From Ancylostoma caninum (lineage: Eukaryota; Nematoda; Chromadorea; Rhabditida; Ancylostomatidae): 64,000 nucleotides of DNA. The stretch spans positions 186,001 to 250,000 of the forward strand of contig JBAJFG010000314.1 in NCBI GenBank assembly GCA_037903475.1, written 5' to 3'. Below, one piece after another: positions 33,741-45,659 of this stretch (positions within the stretch are counted from its first letter, which is position 1; the number at the start of each line of letters is the position of its first letter). Position numbers and translations under genes: made by a program. The notes beneath the pieces were generated by a model, which saw only the letters and a program-made list of their open reading frames with translations, was not told the origin of the DNA and did no database searches.

Positions 33741-34020
33741 GAGATGACGTCATTTGGGTGGAGCAAATTCTCCTTTGATATCCCTGATTGTCCTATTACT
33801 TCTCACATTTTTATTGAAAATTGCAGTTCTGCAGCTGCAGCCGCAGAATCCTCTGGATGCTCCATGGATTTATATAATAGATTGTTAGATTTTTTCACCA
33901 GTTTCTTTTTGAAAGGATTGGTTTTGAAAGGGGAAAAATTATGAGATTCAAGTGTAATGTTCCTCTATTTGTGAATTTGTACCGAATGCATCGCTAATTT
34001 TCATCAGATATCAACAAGTA

Positions 34021-34905
34021 TTAGGGTGGTCAGAAAGTCTTGAGCCGTTTTTGACTTTTTTTGCGCTTTATTTTACTACTTAGCCCACAGTGGAATTTGC
34101 TCAACAATATAATAGCCACAGTTAGTCACTGCTGTGTCCCACCTAATGGGCCGGTCAGCGTTCCCCTTCTCCCAGAACTGGGAAGACTGGAAGCCAAAGA
34201 AATCGCTGACCTCCGTTCCAACATGGTCAACTTTGGTGAATTTTTTCTTAGCCAGGAATGCCTCGAGGGGATGAAATAAGTGACAGTCAGAAGTTGCAAC
34301 ATCAGGAGAATACGGTAAGTGGGGAAGCGTGTCCCAACCCAGCTCCTCCTATTTTTCAGGGGTCCCTTAAGCAAAATGGGGCCAAGCGTCACCATGGCGT
34401 AGGTGTACAAAAAACTCGTCTTGGCCGTTTTTCTCAAACAGTATCCGCGACCTTCCGGAACTGATTGACGTATGTGTTACTGATGACCTTGTATGTTTGC
34501 GGGAGCAGCTTACAATACGACATTCCTGGCGAATTCCAGAGGTAGGAAAGGAAACACTTGTTTGGGTGGGGGTGCGATTTGGTGGATCTTCTGCTCGACG
34601 GAGCCATATGGCAAGATGTATGTTAGAATCGTAAAGGACACAACTCTCATCTCCAGTAATTAGTTATTCCAAAAACTCCTTTCGGTGTAGTCAATGAAGG
34701 AAAAACTGATCTTGGGTAGGAGGACCTCTTTTGGAATTGACATCATAATTAAAGTTAGGAAAGCCAATCCGGCTATATATGCCTACTGTGGAGAAGCCCC
34801 GAGTTTGGTCTACGATTACCACATGGTAGGTCATGGGTACCGATCAATAATCAAAAGTTCTGGGACTTTCAAAAAAATCGGCTCAAGACTTTCTGACCAC
34901 CCTAA
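34021..34905 (-). mobile_element. dead mariner element
   Basis: 885 bp between TA duplications. The ends are TTAGGGTGGTCAGAAAGTCT and its inverted copy, about 30 bp of near-perfect TIR ending ...TTGAGCCG. The minus-strand interior carries a frameshifted mariner transposase C-terminus (EVSDFFGFQSSQFWEKG, then RWDTAVTNCGYY), matching the family pattern of an FF..K..FY..GI..LP.RW..V...G.Y tail. There are many stops and the element is about 400 bp short, so it is inactive. It belongs to a different mariner lineage from the one in the palindrome, since the TIRs differ. Confidence 0.9.
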
Positions 34906-35812
34906 TATAATATTTCAATAAATCTGTGTACAAGCTAGAATAACCTCTACATTCTTCCATCCTAGGATCCAAGAACGCTCCCGGGAAAATTGTGATCTAG
35001 TCGTTTCTCTAACATGGACAAGTTTTCCTAGTGAAAACATATAAATTAGGCCCAAGCGACCCGTAGCAGCCATTGTCGACAATTATTGATGAAGTCAATG
35101 AAATTTGTCACATTTCGCTATCAAGAAAACCCACTTTACATTAGCGGAGAGCTTAGAAAGTGAGTAGTGTGCCTTTTCGAGACCGTCATGAGTCCTGACA
35201 CCAGTGTGGAGGTGGGATTCCAGGGTCCCGCTACCTCACCGATATAGACATGGCTAACTTCTGAAACATTTGTGGCTTCCGCAGATCATTACTCTAGAGA
35301 TCTGCAGTGGGAATCGCGAAAATCTTGGGGAAGGTGTAGGAAAAGCTAACCGTTCCTGTGAAGGTGCCAATTTTCTGGCAATTTTTAGCACGGAATGGCC
35401 AAGATCACCAGATAACCGGGTAACGGATACCGGCTCACGTTCTCCGGTACAAGACACCGCTCCCCAGCACAGCCCAAAGAGCCTGGACAAGAATTTTTCC
35501 TTCTGGCCAGGAGCAAACGCTCTTAGTTACCGTTTTTTTACAATGCAAATTACTTTTTTTTGGGAGTTTTTTCAATTGATTCGAATTTTTTTGAATTGAA
35601 TTCAGAAAGGTCTTTAAGTCTTAATTTTGTGAATAAATCGAAATGATCTGCAACGTAATCCATTGATGAAACTGGGCGCAAAAGATGCTAGAATACGTAG
35701 CCAGGTGTTATTTTTTTCACTGCATTTTCCTATGGACGACGACTTTGTCTTTTTTATTCCTATCCTTGAGCGGCGCTAAAAGCCTGGATAACAGTCTAAA
35801 CGAATAAGAAAC

Positions 35813-35832
35813 GGATATTCCGCTCATCCCTG
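35813..35832. mobile_element. solo right end of a hAT-like element
   Basis: GGATATTCCGCTCATCCCTG matches the terminal sequence of the 811-bp element near 62 kb (CGTATCCGCTCATCCCTG). I found no matching left end nearby, so this is a truncated remnant. Confidence 0.5.
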
Positions 35833-36460
35833 TTTCGAAAGTTTGTTCAAAAAACACTAATTTATTTACTCAGTGTTTAGACTCAGGAAGATAAAGCTCA
35901 GGAAGTCCAAAAATTATCCCAAGGACTCAGCTAACACCCAGTGCACGTCATCTGTCTCAGGTGCAGAACCAACTTACCAAGGATCGCTCTCACATACTCC
36001 TGGATTAGGGAAAGTACTCCTTTGTTCTGGAGCCCACACCTCGTTTGCACCTTTCCACTTCGAATAAAGCTATTTTCCAAAGACATTCAGACAGTTTTTT
36101 GTTGTAATCTGCGTAATATTAGGCAATAAGGAGCGGAAAGCAGTGAAATACCTCATGATCCCTCATGTTGCTTTCCTGGATCTAATGTTGATCTAGAGGT
36201 CAAGTAAGGACAACTACATCCTGAGCTCCTTGTCAACACTAGAATACACGTCAGTCCAATGACGCCACTCTTTTTTATGTTTCCTGCCACCTGGACTTTC
36301 ATTATATCCATCTCGATGAAATTACAAGTTTATTTCTCCCTCAAGGGACAATGAAATGGCACTTTGGGTCATCTATAAGGAGTGATGAGGGCACAATTGA
36401 ATGCTTCCCGAGTGGAGGCCAATTTGGGGGCGGATTCATGACCGCTCCCGGATAGTCTCT

Positions 36461-36622
36461 ATGCCTCTGCTTATCAAAAGCAAAAGAGTTTCTCGGAAGA
36501 AATTTGATGAAATTTACAACCAGTACGTACCTCTCCTAGAAAAAGTTGGCTATTACCAGTTGATTGCACAAAATCTGTTCGTTTTTGAACGGGAAGCTCG
36601 CCCAATTCAAGAATACGGCTAG
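36461..36622 (+). CDS. hypothetical 53-aa reading or exon
   Basis: ATG to TAG. The start is MPLLIKSKRVSRKKFDEIYN, then PLLEKVGYYQLIAQNLFVFE and the tail REARPIQEYG. Composition is protein-like (alternating charged and hydrophobic, amphipathic). The frame is open 60 nt upstream, so this could be the last exon of a gene rather than a complete one. I see no strong acceptor and no family. A fragment of a transposon protein is an alternative. Confidence 0.3.
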   Translation: MPLLIKSKRVSRKKFDEIYNQYVPLLEKVGYYQLIAQNLFVFEREARPIQEYG

Positions 36623-38527
36623 GTGTGAGCCTCCTCGAGAACGTTCGTGAGTTTCACTGCTGAAATTATCCGAAGATTACAAGTAAAAAAAGCGACGCTA
36701 ATACCTAGTAATCAAAGAGCGCTCCTTCTTCTTCTGCGAACTTTCTTGAGGTATAATCTTTACGGATTCCATTGGCTGATGGAGCCTTGTAGCGTTCTTG
36801 TAATTCTGCGCTGTTGCCATTAGGCAAACAAGGCGCTTCAAAAGACGGCAAAAATTACCAAACAGGCTTGACGACTTATAAAATCTGATGGGATACTAAT
36901 CCTCCCTTATCCTCTTGTCCTACTCCCCGACATACCTTTTTAGTGATTTTTTTTTGAGAAGAGGAGGTACCTTATCATCCAATAGGGGTTTTTCAGCGAC
37001 AGAAGGTTTGGTCAACTCGTGATATAAGTATTATGGAAACTCCCAGAATTTCCTGGTTCTGTGCTCATCCTATTTTATTTAAATCCCTCTATGGAGTCCC
37101 TGAATTTCTTCTCCAAACACACACTGCCATGGTTTCTGGATGAAACTCAGTCTAGCCCATTCAGGGAAAACCAGTTGGCTCCGGGAAAGTGCAGGTAAAA
37201 ACATTGTGCTGCCCACTTAGAATGGGAGAAGAAACGCAAAGTTGGGAGCGAACCCTCCCAGAATTCCGTGGCCATGTATCTGTATTCGCGCAGCTGCAGA
37301 AAATTTCATTTCTATAGTGTGAAAGGGTTTCTTTTTTTTCAATCCGATGTCCTCGAGGGTCGTTAATTCAGCTTTTCGCCGCCGTTTTTGTCTTCCTTTG
37401 AATTCCCGATGACACAGCTCGCAAAGTTGCCTTTAGAGCTCTCTTAATCGATGAATCTAATCTACTTAAATACCAAAAGAAACGATAAAAATTTGAAGAG
37501 AAAAAAAAGAGCTGGGCCTCCGTCTTGTACCGCACCCTTATACTGTAGTTGAGCAAGAAACATAGGACTTCTCCCAGTACTCATAAGTAAGCAGGGAAAG
37601 CCTTACGGAAGTCGAACAGAAAACCCAAAATAAAAAGCTCACCGACGTTTAAGTTTCATGGGTGTTTCGTAGAGCTATGCAGAAATATCAATAGAAAAAC
37701 CAAGTACTAAAGGATGAAATAACCTCAATCTTCTGCAATTAAAATTCGCGAATTTGCGATTTCAAAGATGTCTTCGTGACTTTTTGGCAGACACATTAAC
37801 ACTGGGATCTCCTGTGAGTTAAATTCAGTGCTTTTCAAAGCTTATGGAATTCTAGTGTTCCGGAGCGAAGAACAAATTCAAATATCTATTTTACAAGGAT
37901 AATTGGAGCTAAAATCGAGCGGCAGGTGACAAAAGTCATGAGACCAGATCCTACCAAAGAAAGATATGTTCTCCGCCACAAAAGCCAAGATTTTTGACCA
38001 TTTGTTATGGGGCTAGACATTGCACTGCTCATTCCGCAATTACCACCACTATTATTACCCCGATTATGAATATAATTGTCATCTGTGGTGTGCACAGAGC
38101 TGTTTTCATAGCTGATGTATGTGGTGTGCACAGAACTGTTTTTCACTTCCCTCTTCATCCCAATTCAATTCAGCTCTTATAACGTCCTCATATGTAATTT
38201 CGTTCACCCTTCTACAAGGGAGTCAATCTTGGTATTTCGTCTACTTTCCTCAAGTATTTTCGTGAGATCATAGAAAAGTGACGAATCAGGGTGATTTTCG
38301 GGCAGTTAGAGTTCAAACTGAAACATTTTGTGGTGGAGGCGCTCCCTTAATGTAGACTTATCTCGTTTGCAATGGTTTTTTCCTGGAGATTTTATTCTCT
38401 AGGCCAAACCCAGTCATGGTCGCAAGATGTCGCTTGATGATCAAGATTTCAGGGTAACCTTATTGCTGAAAAAGCACACCAACATTTAGGGCAGGGATTC
38501 ACGACAACGGCCAACACAACTATTTAG

Positions 38528-38650
38528 TTATCCTATAGACTATATGGAACTAAGAGACGCAGGATGTCAAAAATTGATCTGCTGATGGGGACCAGGGTAC
38601 ATCTCACTCAGATTACATGTGACAAACGTGTTAACGTACCCAAATTTTGC
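38528..38650. repeat. fragment of the composite repeat seen at 51.7-52.2 kb
   Basis: GTTATCCTATAGACTATATG followed by GAGACGCAGGATG matches 51968-52006 (GTTATCCTACAGACTACGTA... GAGACGCAGGACG). It is then followed by a GATTACATGTGACAAACGTGTTAACG module like the other family ends. Confidence 0.6.
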
Positions 38651-39847
38651 TTCACCTATTGCCTATCACCCCGATTACCACACGAAATGTTTCTATAGAC
38701 AGTCATCTTCACAGGATCAAGGGGAGACATGGACCGAATCAGATGGATTTTAGACAATTCTGGTGTATGAAGTTGTGTTTGAGTTATGACATTTAGAATT
38801 ATGTAGAGCTCCCTGGCATTTAAGTCCGTTCAATAGCCTAATAGTACTTCTACTTTATCCACTCTCAGCTTTCCCTCGCCACAACCGATCTCGTACCATC
38901 CACTGCTGTCCACTGAGGAGATCGCCGCGGGATGCAGCCGCGTTCACTTTCTGCACTAGCTCATTCAAAAAAGCGAGTGAAATAATTAATTTGAGCTTTG
39001 AATCGCAGCGCTATCGGCTCTGTTGTCCATTGAGCTTCTTGCGTCTCCTTATTTTCATCGCTAAATGAGGTCAGTGTTATCTCGTTTTGAAAAAAGTCGA
39101 GCAGAAATAGGGAGTGCACACAGAATTAAGTCTAGCAGATAAGGAATTTGCGAGAAGTCGAACCCGGAGGTTTGCCAGGAAGTACAAACGTTTCACGGGA
39201 ACCATACTCCTCATGATGGATTTCGGTTTGTCCATCGCGGCCAAATTTGACCTTTTAGAATCAGGATGGCCGGAGGTGTTGTGCAATATTCGGGTCTACT
39301 CATCGAAATCGGTATATATGTGCAAATTTCTAGTAGCTACAAGTAAACTTAATGGGGTTCACTTAGTTATGTTCACTTAGTTTCCGTAAAAGTTTTCTGC
39401 CAGAGGCCAAGTTTGGCCAAATTGAAGGTTTTGAGTCCCCCCCCCCCCATTCAGAATGAACGATTTTTCCCAGAAAAATGTGATTTACTTTGGTGTTCTC
39501 ATAACTTGTCAATGCTGTCTGAAACGTTGTCAGCTACCCAGGGCGCGGCCCAGGTAGACATTGACCACTAGGACTTAGTAGCGTCCTGCAGATTCAGGGG
39601 GCTTAGCACTAGTGTCCGGGGTGTAGCCAACCGCTAACCGTCTACTGATGTTAGAGACAAGCAGATTTCAGAGAGGCACTTCTGGAGGATCATCAAACTC
39701 GTGGCTGAAGACCACCGTTGTTCAACCATTTACTCCATCCCTACCCTGCGCTCCGGTGCGCTCCAGTGATAATCTGGTGTTGCTCAACCTGTAGGAGACA
39801 TATCATGTTGGAATTTTGACTGTAGATGCGCACTATACCCATGAGTA

Positions 39848-39996
39848 TCCCCCAAAGTGGCACCGTTCGTTTTTGAGAAACCGTCTTCGTCATTAATGGT
39901 CAAAAAGTGGTTTTTGACCATTTTTTGACCATTAATGACGGTTTTTTTCAAAAACGAAGACGGTTTCTCAAAAACGAAAAATGCCACTTTGGGGGA
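39848..39996. repeat. foldback with about 45-bp stems
   Basis: CCCCAAAGTGGC and the TTCGTTTTTGAGAAACCGTC block are repeated in inverted order at the right end. A central part repeats TTTTTGACCATT in both orientations. No coding content. Confidence 0.85.
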
Positions 39997-40439
39997 GAGT
40001 TGGTACCACTAGGCATTTCTTGGAGTTGACAGCGTATCGGAACACTTCCTCAAACGAGAGAAATTTCCGGGAAAGTTCCGGGTTTGAGAAAACCACGCTC
40101 CAATGACAATTTCTTGTATCTGACAGTCCTATAACAAGTTTCAACCAGTTCTAGCAAGTTTCTCTCGTTAACGAGTTTCTCTCGTTTGCTACCTGCTTTT
40201 TCTGAAAGAACCCTAGTGTGTACGTGCTTAGTAGCCCATTTCGGAATCCGACTGGACTTAGTACTCCCCAACCGACACTGACCACCTAGTGCTGCGGCCT
40301 GGTGCTACCCAAACGAAGTATAACCATTTTTACCCAGGAAAATCGTCCACTTTAGTAGAATGTGTAGTTCACAACCTTTCGGGAAACGTGCATGAATCCC
40401 GCCACAGAATCCGTCTGCTGGGTTTTTGGGAGGTCACAT

Positions 40440-41102
40440 AAAGGCAGCGTCCCACCTCAAGATCGTTTTTGAGATCTCAATGTTCAAAGAATCTCCAAGA
40501 GCTGGTGATCACAATGGTATAGGTTATTCCATGCAAAACTGGTGAAAAGCCCTATTTCCGAGCCCCAGTTTTAAGGAGCCTTTGGGCGGAGCTGGGGGCG
40601 GAGCCAAGAAACTTTCCGAATAATTCACTCCAGGAAGCACACTTCCTGAGAAATTCATTTTCTTCGTGAAAGTTCCTCAGCAAGTCCTTAACAGAATAGA
40701 AGCTGCCTTCCATGTATGACTAGCACCGGAGTTCACTGTCCGGAAACCCTGCAATTCCGCCTTGGCTCCGGAACCAGTGCGGGACTTCAGGGATCCTGCC
40801 CAACGTACTCCCTTGCTAGCCGCAAATGGAGCGCAGCTCCTATTCCATAAGAGAGTTTATGAAGAACTCTCACGAGGAATACGAATCCCCTCAGGAAGTG
40901 CGCTTCCTGGAGGGAATTATTCAGAAAGTTTCTTAGCTCCGGCCCCGGCTCCGCGCAAAGGCTCCTTAAAAATTGGGGCACTGAAATGGGGTTTTTCTAG
41001 CAGTCTTGCATGGAATCACGTATACCACTGTGATCAACAGCTTCTGGAGATTCTTTCGACGCTGAATTCTCAAAAACGATCTTGAGGTGGGACGCTGCCT
41101 TT
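40440..41102. mobile_element. non-autonomous foldback element with TIRs over 200 bp
   Basis: The left end AAAGGCAGCGTCCCACCTCA and the right end are inverted copies. Pairing continues, with gaps, over more than 200 bp through GAATCTCCA..GAGCTG, TGCATGGAATCACG-like and AAGGAGCCTTTG.GCGGAGC blocks, and the GGAAG..C(A/G)CTTCCTG pair. The central 200 bp is unpaired. No transposase. Readings through the arms are repeat artefacts. Confidence 0.88.
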
Positions 41103-41211
41103 AAGAAAGTGAAAAATCTGCTAGGATGCTTCCTTTCATTGTTTCTTCCATGCCATCTCCACGCAAACGAACAGAAAAAAACCCAAGCGAGCAGTAGTAG
41201 CGAATGCAGAG

Positions 41212-41325
41212 GGGGGCGGGGCGGGCGGTATCTTATAAAATAGACCTTATAAAATAGATAAAAATTTCATAGGAGGGTATTTTTGATCCTTTGTTTTTGT
41301 CATTGTCCACTCACCCCCCTCCCCG
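41212..41325. other. G-rich and C-rich tracts flanking an AT core
   Basis: GGGGGGCGGGGCGGGCGG at 41212 and CCCCCCTCCCCGCCCGC at about 41307 form complementary tracts around an AT-rich core with two ATAAAATAGA copies. The first tract could form a G-quadruplex; the pair could form a stem. Confidence 0.6.
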
Positions 41326-41329
41326 CCCG

Positions 41330-42855
41330 CTCTCTCCACCAATTTTCACGGCGCACCACATGTACTAGATCCATTAAGGAAACTCCTTATTTCCTACGAG
41401 GATTTCTGGTTTTAATTCGCGGGAGTGTTTTCAAGAAACAGTAATCCCCACAGCTCTTACTTAGAACATGCTAGCTGTAGAAAAATACTCAGAAAGTACA
41501 GGAAATGCCAGAGGTTCTCTATAAGGCGAAGGGCAATTGTTTCCAGCTGCTCGAGGACTGTCTGTTCGAAGGCAATTTTCATCTGTTCATAGTAGCCGTA
41601 CTTCATTTCCGTTGTGCGTATCCCGACTGGCAAAGGTCCGCTCACTACTCGTGAGCCCTGTTCTGTAGCGATCTCATTGGCATGCTTTGCTTTATCCGGA
41701 GAGGCTTTACGGCGATCGTGTATTCATCTTTATAGCCAAAAAATGTAGGCATTCCGATAGTAAACGTAAACATCTCAGTTATATTTAGCAACTACTAATG
41801 TATTAAATGAAAATTAACTCAAATATTCGATTTCGAATAAGTCAAAAAATGGAATTCTCAAAAAAAAAACCTAAGAGAAATATTACCTCAGAGGACAAGT
41901 GAAAAAGATAAAAGGAAGGGGGAATAAAATAAGAACTCCTCCATTTCTCTCCCCATTTCTTAGTCCATTTCTCATTTCTTATTTTCGAATACTCGAGTTT
42001 TCCAAATCAAACCCCAAGGTCATCATTTGAATTATTCACTTCTTTCGTTCCTAAAATAGTCCCACGCAAATGGCGCAATTTGTAGTGAACTAGGACTGGA
42101 ATAAGTCCGATCGCTTCGTACATTTCACTGCTTTACTTCTTCAATTTTTTCAATAGAAAAATCTCCTGCTAACCATTTCACCTGGATTTGTAGCATTTGT
42201 GACGAAAGTAAGTTGTCCTCGACATTTTTCTTGGATGTCTATGGGGTCCATGTGATATTTCGCTGCTCTCCATCGACTGCATAAAGAAGAAAGTTTTCTA
42301 GCAGAATATGAGCATTTTCGAGCAATGTATGCAGAGTCTGCTACACTCGGGATTTAATAAGAACCGAATAATTCTGTTAGTTTAATTAGTAATTAAGGGA
42401 GTGATCCGAATATTCAAATATTCCAAGAAAAGCCGTATGTACCGTCCATGTAGTACTTACTTCAGGGTTACATTGTTTCTCTTGTTCTGACATTCGAATT
42501 TTCCGCTGATTCCTTGAACAAATTTTTGGAAGGAAAGCTGAGAGGTGACCTGCGGTTCTTCCGGTTTCCTGCTGCGGTCCTTCCGAATAGGCGCCTTGTT
42601 CCTTCTCAATAACTGCAGCGGTCCTTTTGCATTTGGGAGAACAGCAGCAGAAAGTCGGAAAGACCACAGCAGAAAACATTGATCTGAGACTTTTTATCAC
42701 TACGTCTCTCGCTTCTTAACCACATTATCGAAATCTCCTTCTGTTGCGGTCCTTCCGATAGTTTGTCTGAGCCGAATCTGGATATTTGAGCTTGAATATG
42801 TACTCAATTCAATTCTAAGTACAGTGGCGATCAATCACTCTCGCATCATAGAATA
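41330..42855. other. no gene recognised
   Basis: AT-rich. GGTCCTTCCG occurs several times between 42568 and 42765. No splice-bounded coding frame. Confidence 0.4.
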
Positions 42856-42860
42856 CTGAC

Positions 42861-43084
42861 CGTCTGGTCTACCGCGCCGCACCACCTACGCGACACGGCT
42901 GTTCAGGTGGACTGTGTTGTTGTCATGCGGTGTTTTCCTTCATTCTCCTTGTGTCTTTGTCTTTGTTTCGAAATGCTTAGGTGAATACTTACGTAAGCAA
43001 GATATCAATACTGGCAACACCCGACAACCACAGAACCCAGCAGGTCCGTCGCATCGCGTAGGTGGTGAGACGCGGCAGACCTGC
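42861..43084. mobile_element. MITE with about 70-bp imperfect TIRs
   Basis: Left GGTCTACCGCGCCGCACCAC(CTACGCGA) pairs with the right end (TCGCGTAGGTGGTGAGACGC GGCAGACC). Pairing continues through TGTGTTGTTGTC. The same arm motif appears at 53.6-53.9 kb. Confidence 0.8.
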
Positions 43085-43099
43085 AGTACACCGATAGCA

Positions 43100-44530
43100 T
43101 CATGTGCAAAAGTCCAAGCAACGTTTTTAATTTTGAACGAAATTCATTTCGGGGAAAAGTAGTAGAAATATTCTTTCCTCACGAATATTCCTTTTTCCCC
43201 AACATTAACACCAATTAAAATTTTATTCTTCGAGATTTTCAAGAGGTGTTCCTGTTTTTATTTGTTCTTACTTGAGTCCTGTGAGGATTTTATTTTCACA
43301 TCGCGGTCTTTTGGGTAATCTTTGGAAGATCCCTCCGGCGGTATGAGAATGCGAAAGCACTGGATTTGCTTGCTTAATTACCTACGACTAATTGCAGAGA
43401 GAAGGAAGGGTTCCGAGAGCTGCTGCCAGACTGTTTTGTTAGCTCCCTCTCGATGGGGCCGGCGGCGCTGGAGGCGATGAGATTCACACCACGTCACAGC
43501 ACTCCACCTATCACATCTACGTCATCATCGGGGCATCCTGCTGTCCTTTGCTGACTTACTTCAGCTCCCCTTGGAAGTCATTCCCCCTCCCCGCTGGGGT
43601 TTTTACGCTGCTGGTGAGAATCCTGGAGAAGTTACACACGACTCGACCGGAAATTGGCATCCGCTATGCTGTTCTCCTCTTCTTCGCATGCTGCGGCGAC
43701 GAAGACGTTTTCATTCCAGAGAAGTTGGCCGTCTGCTGGCGGCTCGCGCAATTCATGCTTTTCCTGTTTTCCCGCTCGCCCATAATAACAAACGTAATTG
43801 CGCTTGAGTTCACCGCGATGAGGAACGAGGCGCGAGTGATAAGACACCGAGGGGCTTCTCCTCCCACGTGAGCGGCCTGCGGACTGTGTTGTCCGCGCGA
43901 CCGACGGCTCAAGCCGTTTGAACTTGCTCTGCTTTGCTCTGTAAGCTGTAGGCGTTCCTCCTGCAAATCCGCCACAGCGCTGAGCACATTCCAAAAATCG
44001 CCTAATCAGTTTCTCGGACAAGGGCAACGTATTCAACTGCGCACGAGTTGAGCACCGCCCGATGCTGGTCCTTTTTGTGGATTTTTGTCCTTATTATGCT
44101 CTGAACAGCGCAACGTCCTGGATTTGTATGCATCATATAAGTTGATTTGGAAGTTGACGTAATGCCGTCCGAATTTTTGAGGTAGGGGAAGATGTAGACG
44201 TCCGTCCACGGCTTCTGTTGAGGTTTCGCCTTGGAATCATGCTGTCTGCTGCCATAAGCGGAAATTCCTGAGGTCATTTCCGGACAAGTGCAAATTAACT
44301 GAATATGCATATTTTTCCGTAGAATTTCGATAAGCGTGTCCCTGTTAACGGACCTATGCACACTTATTGATCCTTTTAATTCTATATGGTTAAATGTTAT
44401 CTGTCTCTGTGAATGTCGGATGTCCTAGGATATAGAAAAATCCGGTCAGCTCTTCTCCTAGAGGTTCCCCCGCTCGGTTTTTGCATAGTTCCTGAAGAGT
44501 TCGTTTGTCTGGTGATAGTTGTCCATGACT
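43100..44530. other. mixed GC stretch, no firm gene
   Basis: 43430-44000 is GC-richer with open readings on both strands. A minus-strand reading at 44002-44361 (119 codons from GTG; motif MHIQLICTCPEMTSGISAYG) is the most protein-like but lacks an ATG at its start and any motif that I know. Confidence 0.35.
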
Positions 44531-44540
44531 TTAGTCCTGG

Positions 44541-44922
44541 GCCTGGATGCATCATTCAGATTACCCAGGGTAAACATGATGACTGCCGTATTAACGGTGA
44601 GCAAATTTGTGCGTTTTCTTTCACGTTTTGCTTGGATGATCTCAATTATGGATGCGGCCCCAGATTAAAACGTCGAGAATTTTTGGTAAGTGGCGTTAGG
44701 TTGCTTCTGGGCAGAAGGGGATCTACCTCATGGGATTTACCTCAATAGCGAATACTTCAGAAGCTATTCCTTGGAATTTTCTCTTGTCCGCACAGGTAAT
44801 GCTTGAGTTCGCATTCATCATTGAGGTTACCGGGGTAAACGTGTTTACAAACCCCAGATTTACCCATAGTTGTCGTGGTCGCCAACAATTTCGGCCTAGG
44901 TAATCTCAATGATGGATGCGGC
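44541..44922. repeat. composite repeat: two palindromic modules around a shared core
   Basis: Modules at 44541-44659 and 44811-44922 each run from a GCATNCATCATT.AGATTACC-type start to a GATCTCAATTATGGATGCGG-type end. The core between them (GTAAGTGGCGTTAGGTTGCT...) matches the core of the similar structure at 51.7-52.2 kb. No gene. Confidence 0.75.
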
Positions 44923-45502
44923 TTATGGATTAGGACCTCTTTGAAGCATCACAGTGTTGGCAGAATAAAAAAGGATTCTCTGACTTCGCATTCTGGCATT
45001 CTGCTTTTGTTGTTTACTGTTCACTGTTTATGGTGCAGCCTCAAGTAAAATTATGCCTTTGTCCTTTTTATGTTATCAAGGTAATTAAGAAAGGAACGCT
45101 CAGTCTGTACAACGGTAGGTCAAGGAAACAAAAATGATTTGTCCTGAATCCAGAGCCGGTCTTCGGATAGTTATAGCCAATTATGATGAACCGTGCCATT
45201 TTCCGCAACTTTCCCTATTGTTATTTTCAGCAAACTCATCAACGATCAACGTATTTCGTCCTAGTCTGCTACATTTACCTGAAGGCTGGCCCAAAAAAAT
45301 TTGGTCTGTAATCTTAAACTCACACTTACTAGGAATTCCTCGTTCAAGGAAAATAATTACAATTCCCTATCCCGGTTACGGAAGAGTTTTAACGGTTTAC
45401 CAATGCCTTTCGACAATGGATAGGCTAGCTGATTCTTACATTGTAGCGCTCGTGCAGCCCCGGACATCTAAGGGCATCACAGACCTGTTATCGCTCAATT
45501 TC

Positions 45503-45650
45503 GTGTAAGCATTGTGGAAACTGGCACAGTTCATTCTTCATGATGACGGCACGATTCATATTACAAAATTATTTTTCTTAGTTCAGGGCCTGTCTTCAGG
45601 TGGATGTGAGCAACTAGGACGAACCGTGCCAGTTTCCACAACGCTTACAC
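45503..45650. repeat. foldback with about 32-bp stems
   Basis: GTGTAAGCATTGTGGAAACT (continuing GGCACAGTTC) and its inverted counterpart at 45619-45650. A diverged single arm (GATGAACCGTGCCATTTTCC) also occurs at about 45183, with downstream similarity (TTATTTTCAG), so the right half was duplicated about 430 bp apart. Confidence 0.8.
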
Positions 45651-45659
45651 TCTCCATAT

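Larger units (their letters stand above)
34910..38520. other. gene-poor stretch
   Basis: No firm gene. There is a short direct repeat GTGGTGTGCACAGA(G/A)CTGTTTT at about 38087-38140. A 3' end of a hAT-like element at 35813 and a short candidate reading at 36461 are given separately. Confidence 0.4.

Noticed and set aside
45134..45508. 124-codon reading ending at the 45.5-kb foldback
   Set aside because: Starts at a non-ATG codon, its upstream part is partly duplicated with the foldback's right flank, and no family is recognised.
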